A stretch of DNA of 64,000 nt from Actinomadura violacea (GTDB taxonomy: Bacteria; Actinomycetota; Actinomycetes; Streptosporangiales; Streptosporangiaceae): assembly GCF_017573465.1 (NCBI RefSeq), contig NZ_JAGEPF010000015.1, positions 62,001 to 126,000 on the forward strand. Reading direction: 5' to 3'. This document shows, one piece after another, positions 33,404 through 41,677 of the stretch (its first letter is position 1; each line of letters opens with the position of its first letter). The notes under the pieces were generated by a model. It ran no database searches. It worked only from the letters and a program-made list of their open reading frames with translations, and had not been told where the DNA came from. The translations under genes were made by a program, and so were the position numbers.

Positions 33404-34291
33404 ATGCGCTGCACCGTCGTCGTCATCACCCGGGACCGCAGGCGCTCGCTGTTGGCGACGCTCGGGCGGCTGCGGGCGCTGCCCGGCGCGCCCCCCGTCA
33501 TCGTGGTGGACAACGCCTCGCGGGACGGGACGCCCGACGCCGTCGCCGAGGAGTTCCCCGGCTTCCGGCTGATCCGGTCCCAGCGCAACCTCGGCGCCGT
33601 CGCCCGCAACCTCGCGGTCGACCACGTCCGCACCCCGTACGTCGCGTTCTGCGACGACGACACCTGGTGGGAGCCGGACGCGCCGCCGCGCGCCGCCGCC
33701 CTGCTGGACGCCCATCCCCGGCTCGCCGTGGTCACGGGGCGGATCCTGGTCGAGCCCGGCGGCCGCGAGGACCCGATCGTCCCGGAACTGCGCGACTCGC
33801 CCGTCCCCGGGCCGTCCTGGCTGCCCGGCCCGGCGCTCGGGTCGTTCCTGGCGGGGGCGTCCATGCTGCGGGCCGAGGCGTTCCGGGAGGCCGGCGGGTT
33901 CTCGCCGCGGCTGTGGCTGGGCGGCGAGGAGGAGCTGCTCAGCGCCGACCTGATGGCCCTCGGCTGGCACCTGTGCTACGCCGAGGACGTCGTCGTCCAC
34001 CACGAGCCGTCGCCGCTGCGCGAGGCCCACCTGCGGCGCCGGCACGGCATCCGCAACACGCTGTGGTTCACCTGGCTGCGCCGCCCGTTGCCCGTCGCGT
34101 TCCGCCGCACCGCCGGGCTGCTGCGCACGCTGCCGCGCGACCGCGTCACCGCGGGCGCGCTCGCCGAGGCCGCCGCCGGGCTGAGCTGGGTCGCCCGGGA
34201 GCGCCGCAGGCTGCCGCGCGACGTGGAGTCCCGGCTGCGCAGCCTGGAGGAGACGCAGCGGACCTCCAAGGCGCGCCGGTACGTCAGCTGA
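33404..34291 (+). CDS. Glycosyltransferase family 2
   Basis: GT-A fold transferase of 295 residues. VVVITRDRRRSLLATLGRL and VIVVDNASRDGTPD begin the nucleotide-binding domain; the metal site is FCDDDTWW (DDD). The acceptor-side motif is LGGEEELLSADLMALGW. A C-terminal basic helix region may touch membrane. Substrate unknown. ATG at 33404 is chosen; the frame continues upstream without a credible start signal. Its stop overlaps a potential ATG of the next gene (TGATG). It diverges from the carbamoyltransferase operon. Confidence 0.85.
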   Translation: MRCTVVVITRDRRRSLLATLGRLRALPGAPPVIVVDNASRDGTPDAVAEEFPGFRLIRSQRNLGAVARNLAVDHVRTPYVAFCDDDTWWEPDAPPRAAALLDAHPRLAVVTGRILVEPGGREDPIVPELRDSPVPGPSWLPGPALGSFLAGASMLRAEAFREAGGFSPRLWLGGEEELLSADLMALGWHLCYAEDVVVHHEPSPLREAHLRRRHGIRNTLWFTWLRRPLPVAFRRTAGLLRTLPRDRVTAGALAEAAAGLSWVARERRRLPRDVESRLRSLEETQRTSKARRYVS

Positions 34292-34308
34292 TGGGAGCGG
34301 AGGAGCAC

Positions 34309-35133
34309 ATGGCCGACGTCACGATCGTGGTCGCCACCCGGGACCGGGCGGACGAGCTGCGCCACAGCCTCACCCGGCACGCCGCGCCGGTGATCGTCGT
34401 CGACAACGCCTCCGCCGACGGCACCCCCGACGTCGCCGAGGCGGCCGGGGCCCGGGTGCTGCGGCTGTCGGGCAACCTCGGCGGCGCCGCCCGCAACGCG
34501 GGCGTGCGCGAGGCCGCGACCCGCTACGTCGCCTTCGCCGACGACGACTCCTGGTGGGCGCCCGGGGCGCTGGAGCGGGCCGTGGAGGTCCTCGACGCCC
34601 ATCCCCGGACGGCGCTGCTGGCCGCCCGCGTCCTGGTCGGCGAGGAGGAGCGGCTGGAGCCGGTGTCGGAGGAGATGGCGCGGGCGCCGCTCGGGCGGCC
34701 GGACGGCCTGCCCGGCCCCGCCGTGCTCGGCTTCCTCGCGTGCTCGGCCATCGTGCGCCGCGACGCCTACCTCGACGCCGGGGGGTTCTCCGAGGTCCTG
34801 CACTTCGCCGGCGAGGAGGAGCTCCTCGCGCTCGACCTCGCCGCCGCCGGCTGGGGCCTGGCCTACGTGCCGGAACTCGTCGTGCACCACCACCCGTCGC
34901 GGAGCGGCCGGAACCCGGCGGCGCGGCGCCGCCGGGAGGTCCGCAACCGGCTGCTGACCGCGTGGCTGCGCCGCCCGCTCCCCGCGGTCGCCCGGACGGC
35001 CGCCGCGGCGCTCGGCACCCGCGACGGCCGCGGCGGGCTCGCCGACGCGGTCCGCGCGCTGCCCCGCCTCGCCCGCGCGCGCCGTCACCTCCCGCCCGCC
35101 GTCGAGACCGCGCGGGCCCGGCTCGGCGCCTGA
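34309..35133 (+). CDS. Glycosyltransferase family 2, paralogue of the preceding gene
   Basis: GT-A transferase of 274 residues, clearly a tandem duplicate of the gene before it: VIVVDNASADGTPDVAE, FADDDSWWAPGALERA, FAGEEELLALDLAAAGW and a final TAWLRRPLPAVARTAA segment all align with the neighbour. ATG at 34309 follows GCGGAGGAGCAC; an upstream ATG at 34291 overlapping the previous stop is possible but has no comparable site. Likely acts in sequence with its neighbour on the same glycan. Confidence 0.85.
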   Translation: MADVTIVVATRDRADELRHSLTRHAAPVIVVDNASADGTPDVAEAAGARVLRLSGNLGGAARNAGVREAATRYVAFADDDSWWAPGALERAVEVLDAHPRTALLAARVLVGEEERLEPVSEEMARAPLGRPDGLPGPAVLGFLACSAIVRRDAYLDAGGFSEVLHFAGEEELLALDLAAAGWGLAYVPELVVHHHPSRSGRNPAARRRREVRNRLLTAWLRRPLPAVARTAAAALGTRDGRGGLADAVRALPRLARARRHLPPAVETARARLGA

Positions 35134-35150
35134 CGCCCGCCGGAGCGGTG

Positions 35151-35181
35151 CCTGACGCCGCTGCCGGGGGAGCGCGTCAGG
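35151..35181. terminator. Hairpin terminator between convergent GT2 and MFS genes
   Basis: CCTGACGC (35151-35158) pairs perfectly with GCGTCAGG (35174-35181), extended inside by GCT/AGC after a single bulge. It overlaps the MFS stop codon (35177-35179) and lies 18 bp after the GT2 stop, so it can serve both strands. Confidence 0.65.
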
Positions 35182-36604
35182 TGTCGCGCACGCCCTCCCG
35201 CCTGCGGGCCAGGATCACGGTGAACACGGTGCCTGCCAGCGCGACCGCACCGAGCGCCCACCCGGTGCCGTACTCGGCGTGCCGGGTGGAGCCGCTCGAC
35301 TCCGCCGCGGTCAGGAACAGCGTCCCGATGGTCGCGATGCCGATCACCTGGCTGATCTGCATGAGCGTCAGCATCAGCCCGCTGGCGTCCGCCGCGTCCG
35401 CCGCCGGGACGTGCTCCAGCCCCACCGTCATGATGATCGACATGACTCCGAGGCCGAACCCGATCACCGCGGTGAGCAGCTCGTACGCGACGCCGCCGCC
35501 CGCCAGCGGCCCGACGCACAGGTAGCCCGCGGCGGCGATGGCGAAGCCGGCCGGGATCACCCGCCGGTGCCAGCGGGCCGGCAGCCGCTGCCAGTTCAGC
35601 CCGACCAGCGCGAACGCGGCGACGCACGGGATGAACGCCAGCCCCGACTCCAGCGGCGACATCTTCAGGTCGCCCTGCAGGTGCAGGGTCGTGGTGAACA
35701 GGAACGAGCCCCACGAGCCCGGCGCCAGCATGATCGCACCGCAGGCGGGCAGCAGCCCCGGCGCGCGCAGCACCCGCGGCGAGACCAGCGGCCGCCCGCC
35801 GCGCGCCGCCACGCGCCGCTCCACCGCCACGAACGCGGCGAGGAACGCGGCGCTCGCCGCCAGCGAGACCCAGCCCCACAGCGGCCAGCCCAGCTCGTGC
35901 CCGAGGATGAGCGGGACGACGAACAGCAGCACCGCCGGGGACAGCGTCAGCAGCCCCGGCAGGTCGAGGTCCCCGCCCCGCGAGTGCTCGTCGCGCCGCA
36001 GCAGCCGCGGCCCGGCCACCAGAAGCGCCGCGCCGATCGGGACGTTGACGAGGAAGACCGTCCGCCAGCCCGCGCCGAACAGGTCGGCGCTCACCAGCAG
36101 GCCGCCGGCGGCCTGGCCGACGACCACCCCGCCCGCGATCACCGCCGAGTAGAGGCCGAGCGCCCGCGCCCGGGCCGGGCCGGTGAAGCCCCGCTGGATC
36201 ATCGACATCACCTGCGGCGTCATCAGCGCCGCCCCGGCGCCCTGCAGGAACCGGAACCCGACCAGCGGCCAGGTGGACGGCGCCAGGCCGCAGGCGAGCG
36301 ACAGCACCGTGAACGCGGCCAGGCCGGTGTGGTACATCCGGCGGTGCCCGGCGATGTCGCCGAGCCGCGCCCCGGTGATCAGCAGCACCGCGTAGGTGAT
36401 CGTGTAGCCGGCGACGATGAGCTGCAGCCCCGCGCCGGACGCGTGCAGGTCCGCGCGCATCGTCGGCAGCGCCACGTTGACGATGTTCACGTCCAGGATC
36501 GCCATGAACTGGCCCAGCAGCAGGAGGCCGAGGGTCGCGCCTCCGGGACCGTTCCGCGCACCCCGCTCGGGAACGACCCCGCGCAGATCGGTTGTTTGTG
36601 TCAT
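35177..36604 (-). CDS. MFS transporter, DHA2 (EmrB/QacA-like) drug exporter
   Basis: Proton-coupled membrane exporter of 475 residues with about 14 hydrophobic segments. The family motif LDVNIVNVALPTM lies in the first helix, followed by TGARLGDIAGHRRMY (motif A) and FRFLQGAGAALMTPQ. Substrate unknown. ATG at 36604 is chosen; a much longer upstream frame runs through the divergent regulator and is rejected. It diverges from an MmyB-like XRE regulator, which is the likely controller. Confidence 0.9.
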   Translation of the reverse strand: MTQTTDLRGVVPERGARNGPGGATLGLLLLGQFMAILDVNIVNVALPTMRADLHASGAGLQLIVAGYTITYAVLLITGARLGDIAGHRRMYHTGLAAFTVLSLACGLAPSTWPLVGFRFLQGAGAALMTPQVMSMIQRGFTGPARARALGLYSAVIAGGVVVGQAAGGLLVSADLFGAGWRTVFLVNVPIGAALLVAGPRLLRRDEHSRGGDLDLPGLLTLSPAVLLFVVPLILGHELGWPLWGWVSLAASAAFLAAFVAVERRVAARGGRPLVSPRVLRAPGLLPACGAIMLAPGSWGSFLFTTTLHLQGDLKMSPLESGLAFIPCVAAFALVGLNWQRLPARWHRRVIPAGFAIAAAGYLCVGPLAGGGVAYELLTAVIGFGLGVMSIIMTVGLEHVPAADAADASGLMLTLMQISQVIGIATIGTLFLTAAESSGSTRHAEYGTGWALGAVALAGTVFTVILARRREGVRDT

Positions 36605-36625
36605 GGGAACGACACTGGAGCGAAA

Positions 36626-36663
36626 TCGGTACCGGTAACGAGAGCCCTTCGATACTGGTACTG
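36626..36663. promoter_or_regulatory. Direct-repeat operator between MFS and XRE genes
   Basis: TCGGTACCGGTAACG (36626-36640) and TCGATACTGGTACTG (36649-36663) agree at 11 of 15 positions, with starts 23 bp apart (about two helical turns). The first also contains the palindrome CGGTACCG. They fill the 102-bp gap between divergent starts. Probable binding sites for the adjacent XRE-family regulator. Confidence 0.55.
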
Positions 36664-36706
36664 ACAGCACCTGGCAAGCGCGGCGGGCGGAGGGCAAGGT
36701 GGAACC

Positions 36707-37588
36707 GTGACGACGACCGGCACGGCGACCGGGCGCGGCGCGTCCCGGCGCCGCACCGAACTGGCGGCGTTCCTGCGCAGCAGGCGGGAGCGGATCGCCC
36801 CGCACGAGGTGGGCATGCCGCCGGGGCAGCGTCGCCGCACGCCCGGGCTGCGCCGCGAGGAGGTCGCGCAGCTCGCCGGGGTCGGCGTCACCTGGTACAC
36901 GTGGCTGGAGCAGGGCCGCCCGATCAACGCCAGCCCCCAGGTGCTGGACGCGGTGGCCCGCACGCTGCGCCTCGACGGCGCCGAGCGCGAGCACCTGTAC
37001 CGGCTGGCGGAGGTGCCGGAGGCGGAGGCGCCGGACGAGGCCGATCACCTGCCCGAGGACATGCAGACGATCCTGGACGGGCTGCTGCCGCTGCCCGCGG
37101 CGGTGTGCAACGCCCGCTCCGACGTGCTCGCCTGGAACGCCGCCTACGAGGCCATCTTCCCGTGCATCAGGGCGTTCCCGCCGTGCGAGCGCAACACGCT
37201 GTGGATCACCTTCACGACGCCGGGGTGCTGCAACCCGGTCGGGAACATGGCCGAGGAGATGCCGATGCACGTCGCGGTGTTCCGGTACCGCTACAGCCGG
37301 CACATGAACGAGCCGGGCTGGAAGGAGCTGGTCCAGCGGCTCCAGGCGGCCAACCCGGAGTTCGCGCGGCTGTGGGCCGAGCACGACGTGGCGCTGCCGG
37401 GCCCGCGCGTGAAGGTCTTCCGGCACCCCGTCGTCAAGGAGGTCCGCACCCGCACCACCAGCATGGACATCACCGGGACGGCGGGCGCCCGGATGGTCGT
37501 CTACACGCCCACCGACGGCGAGAGCCGCGAGCGGATCTCCTGGCTGCTGGCCCACCCCGAGCTGGCGGTGCCGGCCCACCGGCACTGA
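36707..37588 (+). CDS. XRE-family regulator with MmyB-like ligand domain
   Basis: Regulator of 293 residues. N-terminal helix-turn-helix region (about 15-90) has ELAAFLRSRRERI, TPGLRREEVAQLAGVGVTWYTWLEQGR and INASPQVLDAVARTL, the typical opening of actinobacterial MmyB-like regulators. The C-terminal PAS-like MmyB domain (about 115-285) has ARSDVLAWNAAYEAIF and FRHPVVKEVRT. Such domains bind small hydrophobic ligands. Most likely represses or activates the divergent MFS exporter. Confidence 0.88.
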   Translation: MTTTGTATGRGASRRRTELAAFLRSRRERIAPHEVGMPPGQRRRTPGLRREEVAQLAGVGVTWYTWLEQGRPINASPQVLDAVARTLRLDGAEREHLYRLAEVPEAEAPDEADHLPEDMQTILDGLLPLPAAVCNARSDVLAWNAAYEAIFPCIRAFPPCERNTLWITFTTPGCCNPVGNMAEEMPMHVAVFRYRYSRHMNEPGWKELVQRLQAANPEFARLWAEHDVALPGPRVKVFRHPVVKEVRTRTTSMDITGTAGARMVVYTPTDGESRERISWLLAHPELAVPAHRH

Positions 37589-37912
37589 TCAGCGGCCGCG
37601 GGCGCGGCGGGCGATCACGGCCAGGTCCGCCGCCGCGATCGCGGCCACGACGGCGCACACCACCGCCGCGCCCCACGCGGCGCCACCGCCGTTGCGGTTC
37701 GCGACGATCGCGAACACGATCGCGGCGGCCACCGCCGCGACGAGCGCGACGCCGGACAGCACGGCCCGCAGGCCGAGGGCGCTGCGCGCGGTCAGCGGCT
37801 CGTTCCCCGGCGGCTGCCCGCCCGGGCCGCGGTCCTCGCCCTCGTCGCGGCCGTCGCCCTCGTCCCGGTCGCGGCCGTCCTCGTCGTCCGGGCCGGGGAA
37901 CCCGGCGGTCAC
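37589..37912 (-). CDS. Small two-helix membrane protein (DUF6343-like)
   Basis: Protein of 107 residues: an acidic, Asp/Gly-rich N-terminus (about 1-40), NEPLTARSALGLRAVLS, and two hydrophobic helices (LSGVALVAAVAAAIVFAIV and AAVVCAVVAAIAAADLAVI) ending in ARRARGR. The TARSALGLR-plus-helix layout recalls small actinobacterial DUF6343 proteins, a tentative match. The GTG start overlaps the YbhB gene's stop (GTGA), so it is its operon partner. Function unknown. Confidence 0.6.
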   Translation of the reverse strand: MTAGFPGPDDEDGRDRDEGDGRDEGEDRGPGGQPPGNEPLTARSALGLRAVLSGVALVAAVAAAIVFAIVANRNGGGAAWGAAVVCAVVAAIAAADLAVIARRARGR

Positions 37913-38361
37913 CGGGCGAACGTGCCGACGAGCGTGCCCGCCGCCACGACCTTGTCCTCGACGGCGTCCCGCAGCTCCTCCGCGGTGAACCCGTCCCGCA
38001 GCCCGGACGGCTCTGACAGCCCGTACAGGCGGAAGAAGTAGCGGTGCGGGTCGTCGCCGGACGGCGGCTTCGGCCCGCCGTACCCCTCGGTCCCGTAGTC
38101 GTTGCGGCCGAGGACCGCGCCGGTCGGCTGCTCCCCGGCGTCCAGGGCCGTGGTGACCGGGTCGATGCCGGCGACCAGCCAGTGCGCGAACGTGCCGACC
38201 GGGGCGTCGGGGTCCTCGCAGGCCAGCGCCAGCTCGACCACCTCCTCCGGGACCTGCGACCACTCCAGCGGCGGTGAGACGTCGCCCCTGTCGTGCGAGT
38301 AGTCCGATGGCATGAGCGTGTGATCGTCGAATGCGGTACTGCGCAGCGTCATCTCTTCCAT
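37909..38361 (-). CDS. YbhB/YbcL family (PEBP-like) protein
   Basis: Protein of about 150 residues of the phosphatidylethanolamine-binding/Raf-kinase-inhibitor-like family. Visible are DVSPPLEWSQVPEEVVELAL, the ligand-site DPDAPVGTFAHWLVAGID, GYGGPKPPSGDDPHRYFFRLYGL and a C-terminal helix. The conserved anion-binding D-P-D-A-P and H are present. Biochemical role in bacteria is not established. The start is uncertain among 38352, 38361 and a GTG at 38397. Upstream of a small membrane protein gene. Confidence 0.87.
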   Translation of the reverse strand: MEEMTLRSTAFDDHTLMPSDYSHDRGDVSPPLEWSQVPEEVVELALACEDPDAPVGTFAHWLVAGIDPVTTALDAGEQPTGAVLGRNDYGTEGYGGPKPPSGDDPHRYFFRLYGLSEPSGLRDGFTAEELRDAVEDKVVAAGTLVGTFAR

Positions 38362-38428
38362 GCGGGCGTCGTGCCCGGTGCGGGGACGACGATGCACGCC
38401 GCCCGCGACCCGCCCCGGCCGGGCGCCG

Positions 38429-39454
38429 TTAGCCGGCGCTGGAGGCCGCCCAGATGTTGATGCCGGCCTCGACCGCGTCCCGGTCGATCGCCTCCAGCTC
38501 GTCCGGGGTGAAGTCGAGCCGGTCGAGCGCGGCGAGGTTCTCCTCCAGCTGCGCGACGCTGCTCGCGCCGATCAGCGCCGAGGTGACCCGCGCGTCCCGC
38601 AGCGACCAGGCGAGGGCCATCTGCGCGAGCGACTGCCCGCGCCGCCGCGCGATCTCGTTGAGCGTCCTGACGTGCCGGACGTTCTCCTCGGTGAGCAGGT
38701 CGCTGGAGAACGAGGTGTTCTTGCTGGCCCGCGACCCCTCCGGGATGCCACCGAGGTACTTGCCGGTGAGCATGCCCTGCGCCAGCGGCGAGAACGCGAT
38801 GCAGCCGGCGCCCTCCTCCTCGAGCGTGCCGAGCAGGCCGCCCTCGATCCAGCGGTTCAGCATCGAGTAGGACGGCTGGTGGATCAGCAGGGGCGTGCCC
38901 ATCTCCCGCAGGATCCGCGCGGCCTCCGCGGTCCGCTTCGGCGAGTACGACGAGATCCCCGCGTACAGCGCCTTCCCGGACCGGACGGCGTGGTCCAGCG
39001 CGCCCATCGTCTCCTCCAGCGGCGTTTCCGGGTCGAACCGGTGGCTGTAGAAGATGTCGACGTAGTCCAGGCCCATCCGCTTCAGGGACTGGTCGAGGCT
39101 GGCGAGCAGGTACTTGCGCGACCCCCACTCGCCGTACGGGCCGGGCCACATGTCGTAGCCCGCCTTCGTGCTGATGACGAGTTCGTCCCGGTACGGCGCG
39201 AGGTCCTCGCGCATGATCCGGCCGAAGTTGGTCTCCGCCGATCCGTAGGGCGGCCCGTAGTTGTTGGCGAGGTCGAAGTGCGTCACCCCGAGGTCGAACG
39301 CCCGCCGCAGGATCGCGCGCTGGACGTCGATCGGGCGGTCGTCGCCGAAGTTGTGCCACAGCCCCAGCGAGATCGCGGGGAGCCGCAGCCCGCTGCGCCC
39401 GCACCGCCGGTAGGGAAGTCGCTCGTATCGGTCGCCGTCGGCCGTGTAAGTCAT
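38429..39454 (-). CDS. Aldo/keto reductase, YghZ/L-glyceraldehyde-3-phosphate reductase type
   Basis: NADPH-dependent TIM-barrel oxidoreductase of 341 residues. Catalytic tetrad pieces are visible: Asp and Tyr in FDLANNYGPPYGSAE, Lys in VISTKAGYDMW, and His in DIFYSHRFDP. The NNYGPPYGSAE motif and SPLAQGMLTGKYL are typical of YghZ-type enzymes that reduce L-glyceraldehyde 3-phosphate or methylglyoxal. ATG at 39454 preferred over GTG at 39460. It lies 13 bp downstream of a LysR gene on the same strand, so they may be cotranscribed. Confidence 0.9.
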   Translation of the reverse strand: MTYTADGDRYERLPYRRCGRSGLRLPAISLGLWHNFGDDRPIDVQRAILRRAFDLGVTHFDLANNYGPPYGSAETNFGRIMREDLAPYRDELVISTKAGYDMWPGPYGEWGSRKYLLASLDQSLKRMGLDYVDIFYSHRFDPETPLEETMGALDHAVRSGKALYAGISSYSPKRTAEAARILREMGTPLLIHQPSYSMLNRWIEGGLLGTLEEEGAGCIAFSPLAQGMLTGKYLGGIPEGSRASKNTSFSSDLLTEENVRHVRTLNEIARRRGQSLAQMALAWSLRDARVTSALIGASSVAQLEENLAALDRLDFTPDELEAIDRDAVEAGINIWAASSAG

Positions 39455-39467
39455 GGTCACGAGTATT

Positions 39468-40382
39468 TCAGCCCGCCTCCGCCGGCTCGTCCCGCGGCCG
39501 GTCGGCGGCCTCGACGCAGGCGCGCACGAAGTCGCGCAGGACGGGGTCGGTCGCGTCCCGCCGCCACACGACGGCGCGGACGGCCGGCGCGACGCCCTCC
39601 ACCGGCCGGTAGACGATGCCGGGCCGCGCGTACACGCGGGCGCTCGACTCGGTGATCATCGCGACGCCGCGCCCGGACTGAACCGCCTGGAGCCAGTCCT
39701 CGGAGTTGGCGACCTCGGCGCCGATCGCGGGGGTCCGGCCGAACTCGGCGGCGGCGAGCCAGAACTCGCGCAGCGGCCCGGACGAGGCGGGCAGCGCGAC
39801 GAACCGCTCGTCGCGCAGGTCGTCGAGCCGGACCGTGTCGCGGGCGGCCAGCGGATGCCCGGCGTGCAGCGCGACGCGGCGGGGCTCGCGGCGCAGGACC
39901 TCCACGTCCAGGTTCTCCTGGCCGGGCACCGGCAGCGGGATGAACGCGGCGTGCACCCTGCCCTCCAGGACGCCCCCGGCCGGGTCGCGCCAGTCGCCGA
40001 CCCGCAGGTCGGCCCGCCAGCCGGGACGGAGGCGGGCGAACCTGGCGATGACGGGTTCGATCGTCTCGCCGTCCATGCCCGAGTGGTACTCGACGCGGAG
40101 GACGCGGGACGCGGCGTCGCGGGCCCGGCGCACGCCCGCGAGCCAGGAGTCGAGGTCGCCGAGGACGCCGCGCGCGACGGGCAGCAGGGAGCGGCCCGCG
40201 CCGGTCAGCGCGACGCCCTGCCGGCTGCGCTCGAAGAGCGTCACGCCCATCTCCTGCTCCATCCGGCGGACGGCCTTGGACAGCGCCGGCTGGGCGATGC
40301 GCAGCCGTTCCGCGGCGCGGGTGAAGTGCAGTTCCTCGGCCACCGCGACGAAGTACCGCAGCGACCGGACCGAGACGTCCAT
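39468..40382 (-). CDS. LysR family transcriptional regulator
   Basis: LysR-type regulator of 304 residues. The N-terminal winged helix is SLRYFVAVAEELHFTRAAERL followed by AQPALSKAVRRMEQEMGVTLFER. The C-terminal periplasmic-binding-like effector domain follows from about residue 90. ATG at 40382 is the conserved LysR start; nine further upstream codons are open. It diverges from an MFS transporter gene (40472) and precedes the aldo/keto reductase gene, either of which may be its target. An inverted repeat GAATCGTAATTC lies just upstream. Confidence 0.9.
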   Translation of the reverse strand: MDVSVRSLRYFVAVAEELHFTRAAERLRIAQPALSKAVRRMEQEMGVTLFERSRQGVALTGAGRSLLPVARGVLGDLDSWLAGVRRARDAASRVLRVEYHSGMDGETIEPVIARFARLRPGWRADLRVGDWRDPAGGVLEGRVHAAFIPLPVPGQENLDVEVLRREPRRVALHAGHPLAARDTVRLDDLRDERFVALPASSGPLREFWLAAAEFGRTPAIGAEVANSEDWLQAVQSGRGVAMITESSARVYARPGIVYRPVEGVAPAVRAVVWRRDATDPVLRDFVRACVEAADRPRDEPAEAG

Positions 40383-40471
40383 TCCCGAATCGTAATTCCA
40401 TCCGGGCATAAGGACGGATCTTCGACGCGGCGGAGCGACAAGGCCGATCTTGGTGGTCCTAGGAGGGGAAA

Positions 40472-41677
40472 GTGACGACTACAGGGATCGACATCGAGAC
40501 CATCCGCCCGGTGGAGCGGGCGGGCCGGCCGTGGGCGGGCATGGGCGCGATCGTGCTGACGTCCGTCGCGGCCATGACGCCGGCGTTCGGCACCGCCGCG
40601 CTCGCCACGCCGATCGAGCACGGCCTGGGCGTCTCGGCGACCGGGTTCGGGCTGGCGCTGAGCGGCTTCTTCGCGGCGAGCGCGCTGGGCTCGTTCGCCG
40701 CCAAGCGCGTCGCGGCGCGGCTGCCCGTGCCGGTGGTGCTGACGGCGGCCGGGGCGCTCGCGCTCGCCGCGCTGGCCCTCGCCGCGGCCGCCGGGAACCT
40801 GGCCGTACTGGCGCTGGCGCTGCTGCTGGCCGGGGCGGGCAACGCCCTCGTCCAGCCCGCGGCGGGCCGCTACATCGGCGCGCGCGTGCCGCAGGGACGG
40901 CTGTCGCTCGCCACCGGCATGGTGAGCGCCGCGCTCGGCGCGGCGCCGCTCGTGCCGGGGCTGCTCGCCGGGTTCGCCGCCGGCCCGCTCGGCTGGCGGG
41001 CGGCGCTGCTGCTCGGCGCCGTCCTGCCCGTCCTCGCGATCCCGGCGGCGTTCCTGGCCCGGACGGGTCCTGCCGCAGCCGTCGCGCGACCGGCCGCGAC
41101 GGGCGGCGCGGCGCCGGTGGGCCGCGTCCTCGTGCTCTGGACGGTCGCCGCCGGTCTCGCCACGATCGGCTCGAACGCCGCCGCGTCGTTCTTCGTGCAG
41201 CTCGGCACCCACTCGGGGCTGTCGACCGCGCTCGCCGGGCTGATGCAGTCGCTGGCGGGGGTCGTCGCCGTCGCCGTCCGGCTCGCCGCGGGCGGGTTCG
41301 CCGACCGCGCGCCGCGGCGCAACCCGGCGCTGGTCACCGCGATGATGCTGAGCGGCGCGGCCGGCCTCGCGCTGGTCGCCGCAGGCAGCCCCGCGGCGTT
41401 CGTCGCCGGTGCGCTGCTCGCGGTCGCCGGGGGCTGGGGCTGGACGGGCCTGCTGCTCGCCGCGGTGATGCGGCTGCTGCCGGGGCAGGGCGAGCGGGCC
41501 GGCGCGACCGTGCAGATCGGGCTGTTCGGCGGGGCGGCCGTGGCGCCGCTGGCGTTCGGCGCCGCCTCGTCCGCGCTGGGCGTTCCGGCCACCGTGCTGA
41601 TCGCGGCGCTGATCGTGCTGGCCGGGGCGGCGTCGATGCTCGCGGGGACGGCCGCGCTGCGCCGCGAGGCCCGCTAG
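40472..41677 (+). CDS. MFS transporter
   Basis: Twelve-helix major facilitator of 401 residues, strongly Ala/Leu-rich. Helix starts at WAGMGAIVLTSVAAMTPAF; the conserved loop between helices 2 and 3 is SFAAKRVAARLP and later GGFADRAPRRNP. Substrate unknown; the short length suggests a sugar or drug efflux type. The GTG at 40472 follows AGGAGGGGAAA. Divergent LysR suggests regulated expression. Its stop overlaps the convergent acyl-CoA synthetase gene by 4 bp. Confidence 0.87.
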   Translation: MTTTGIDIETIRPVERAGRPWAGMGAIVLTSVAAMTPAFGTAALATPIEHGLGVSATGFGLALSGFFAASALGSFAAKRVAARLPVPVVLTAAGALALAALALAAAAGNLAVLALALLLAGAGNALVQPAAGRYIGARVPQGRLSLATGMVSAALGAAPLVPGLLAGFAAGPLGWRAALLLGAVLPVLAIPAAFLARTGPAAAVARPAATGGAAPVGRVLVLWTVAAGLATIGSNAAASFFVQLGTHSGLSTALAGLMQSLAGVVAVAVRLAAGGFADRAPRRNPALVTAMMLSGAAGLALVAAGSPAAFVAGALLAVAGGWGWTGLLLAAVMRLLPGQGERAGATVQIGLFGGAAVAPLAFGAASSALGVPATVLIAALIVLAGAASMLAGTAALRREAR

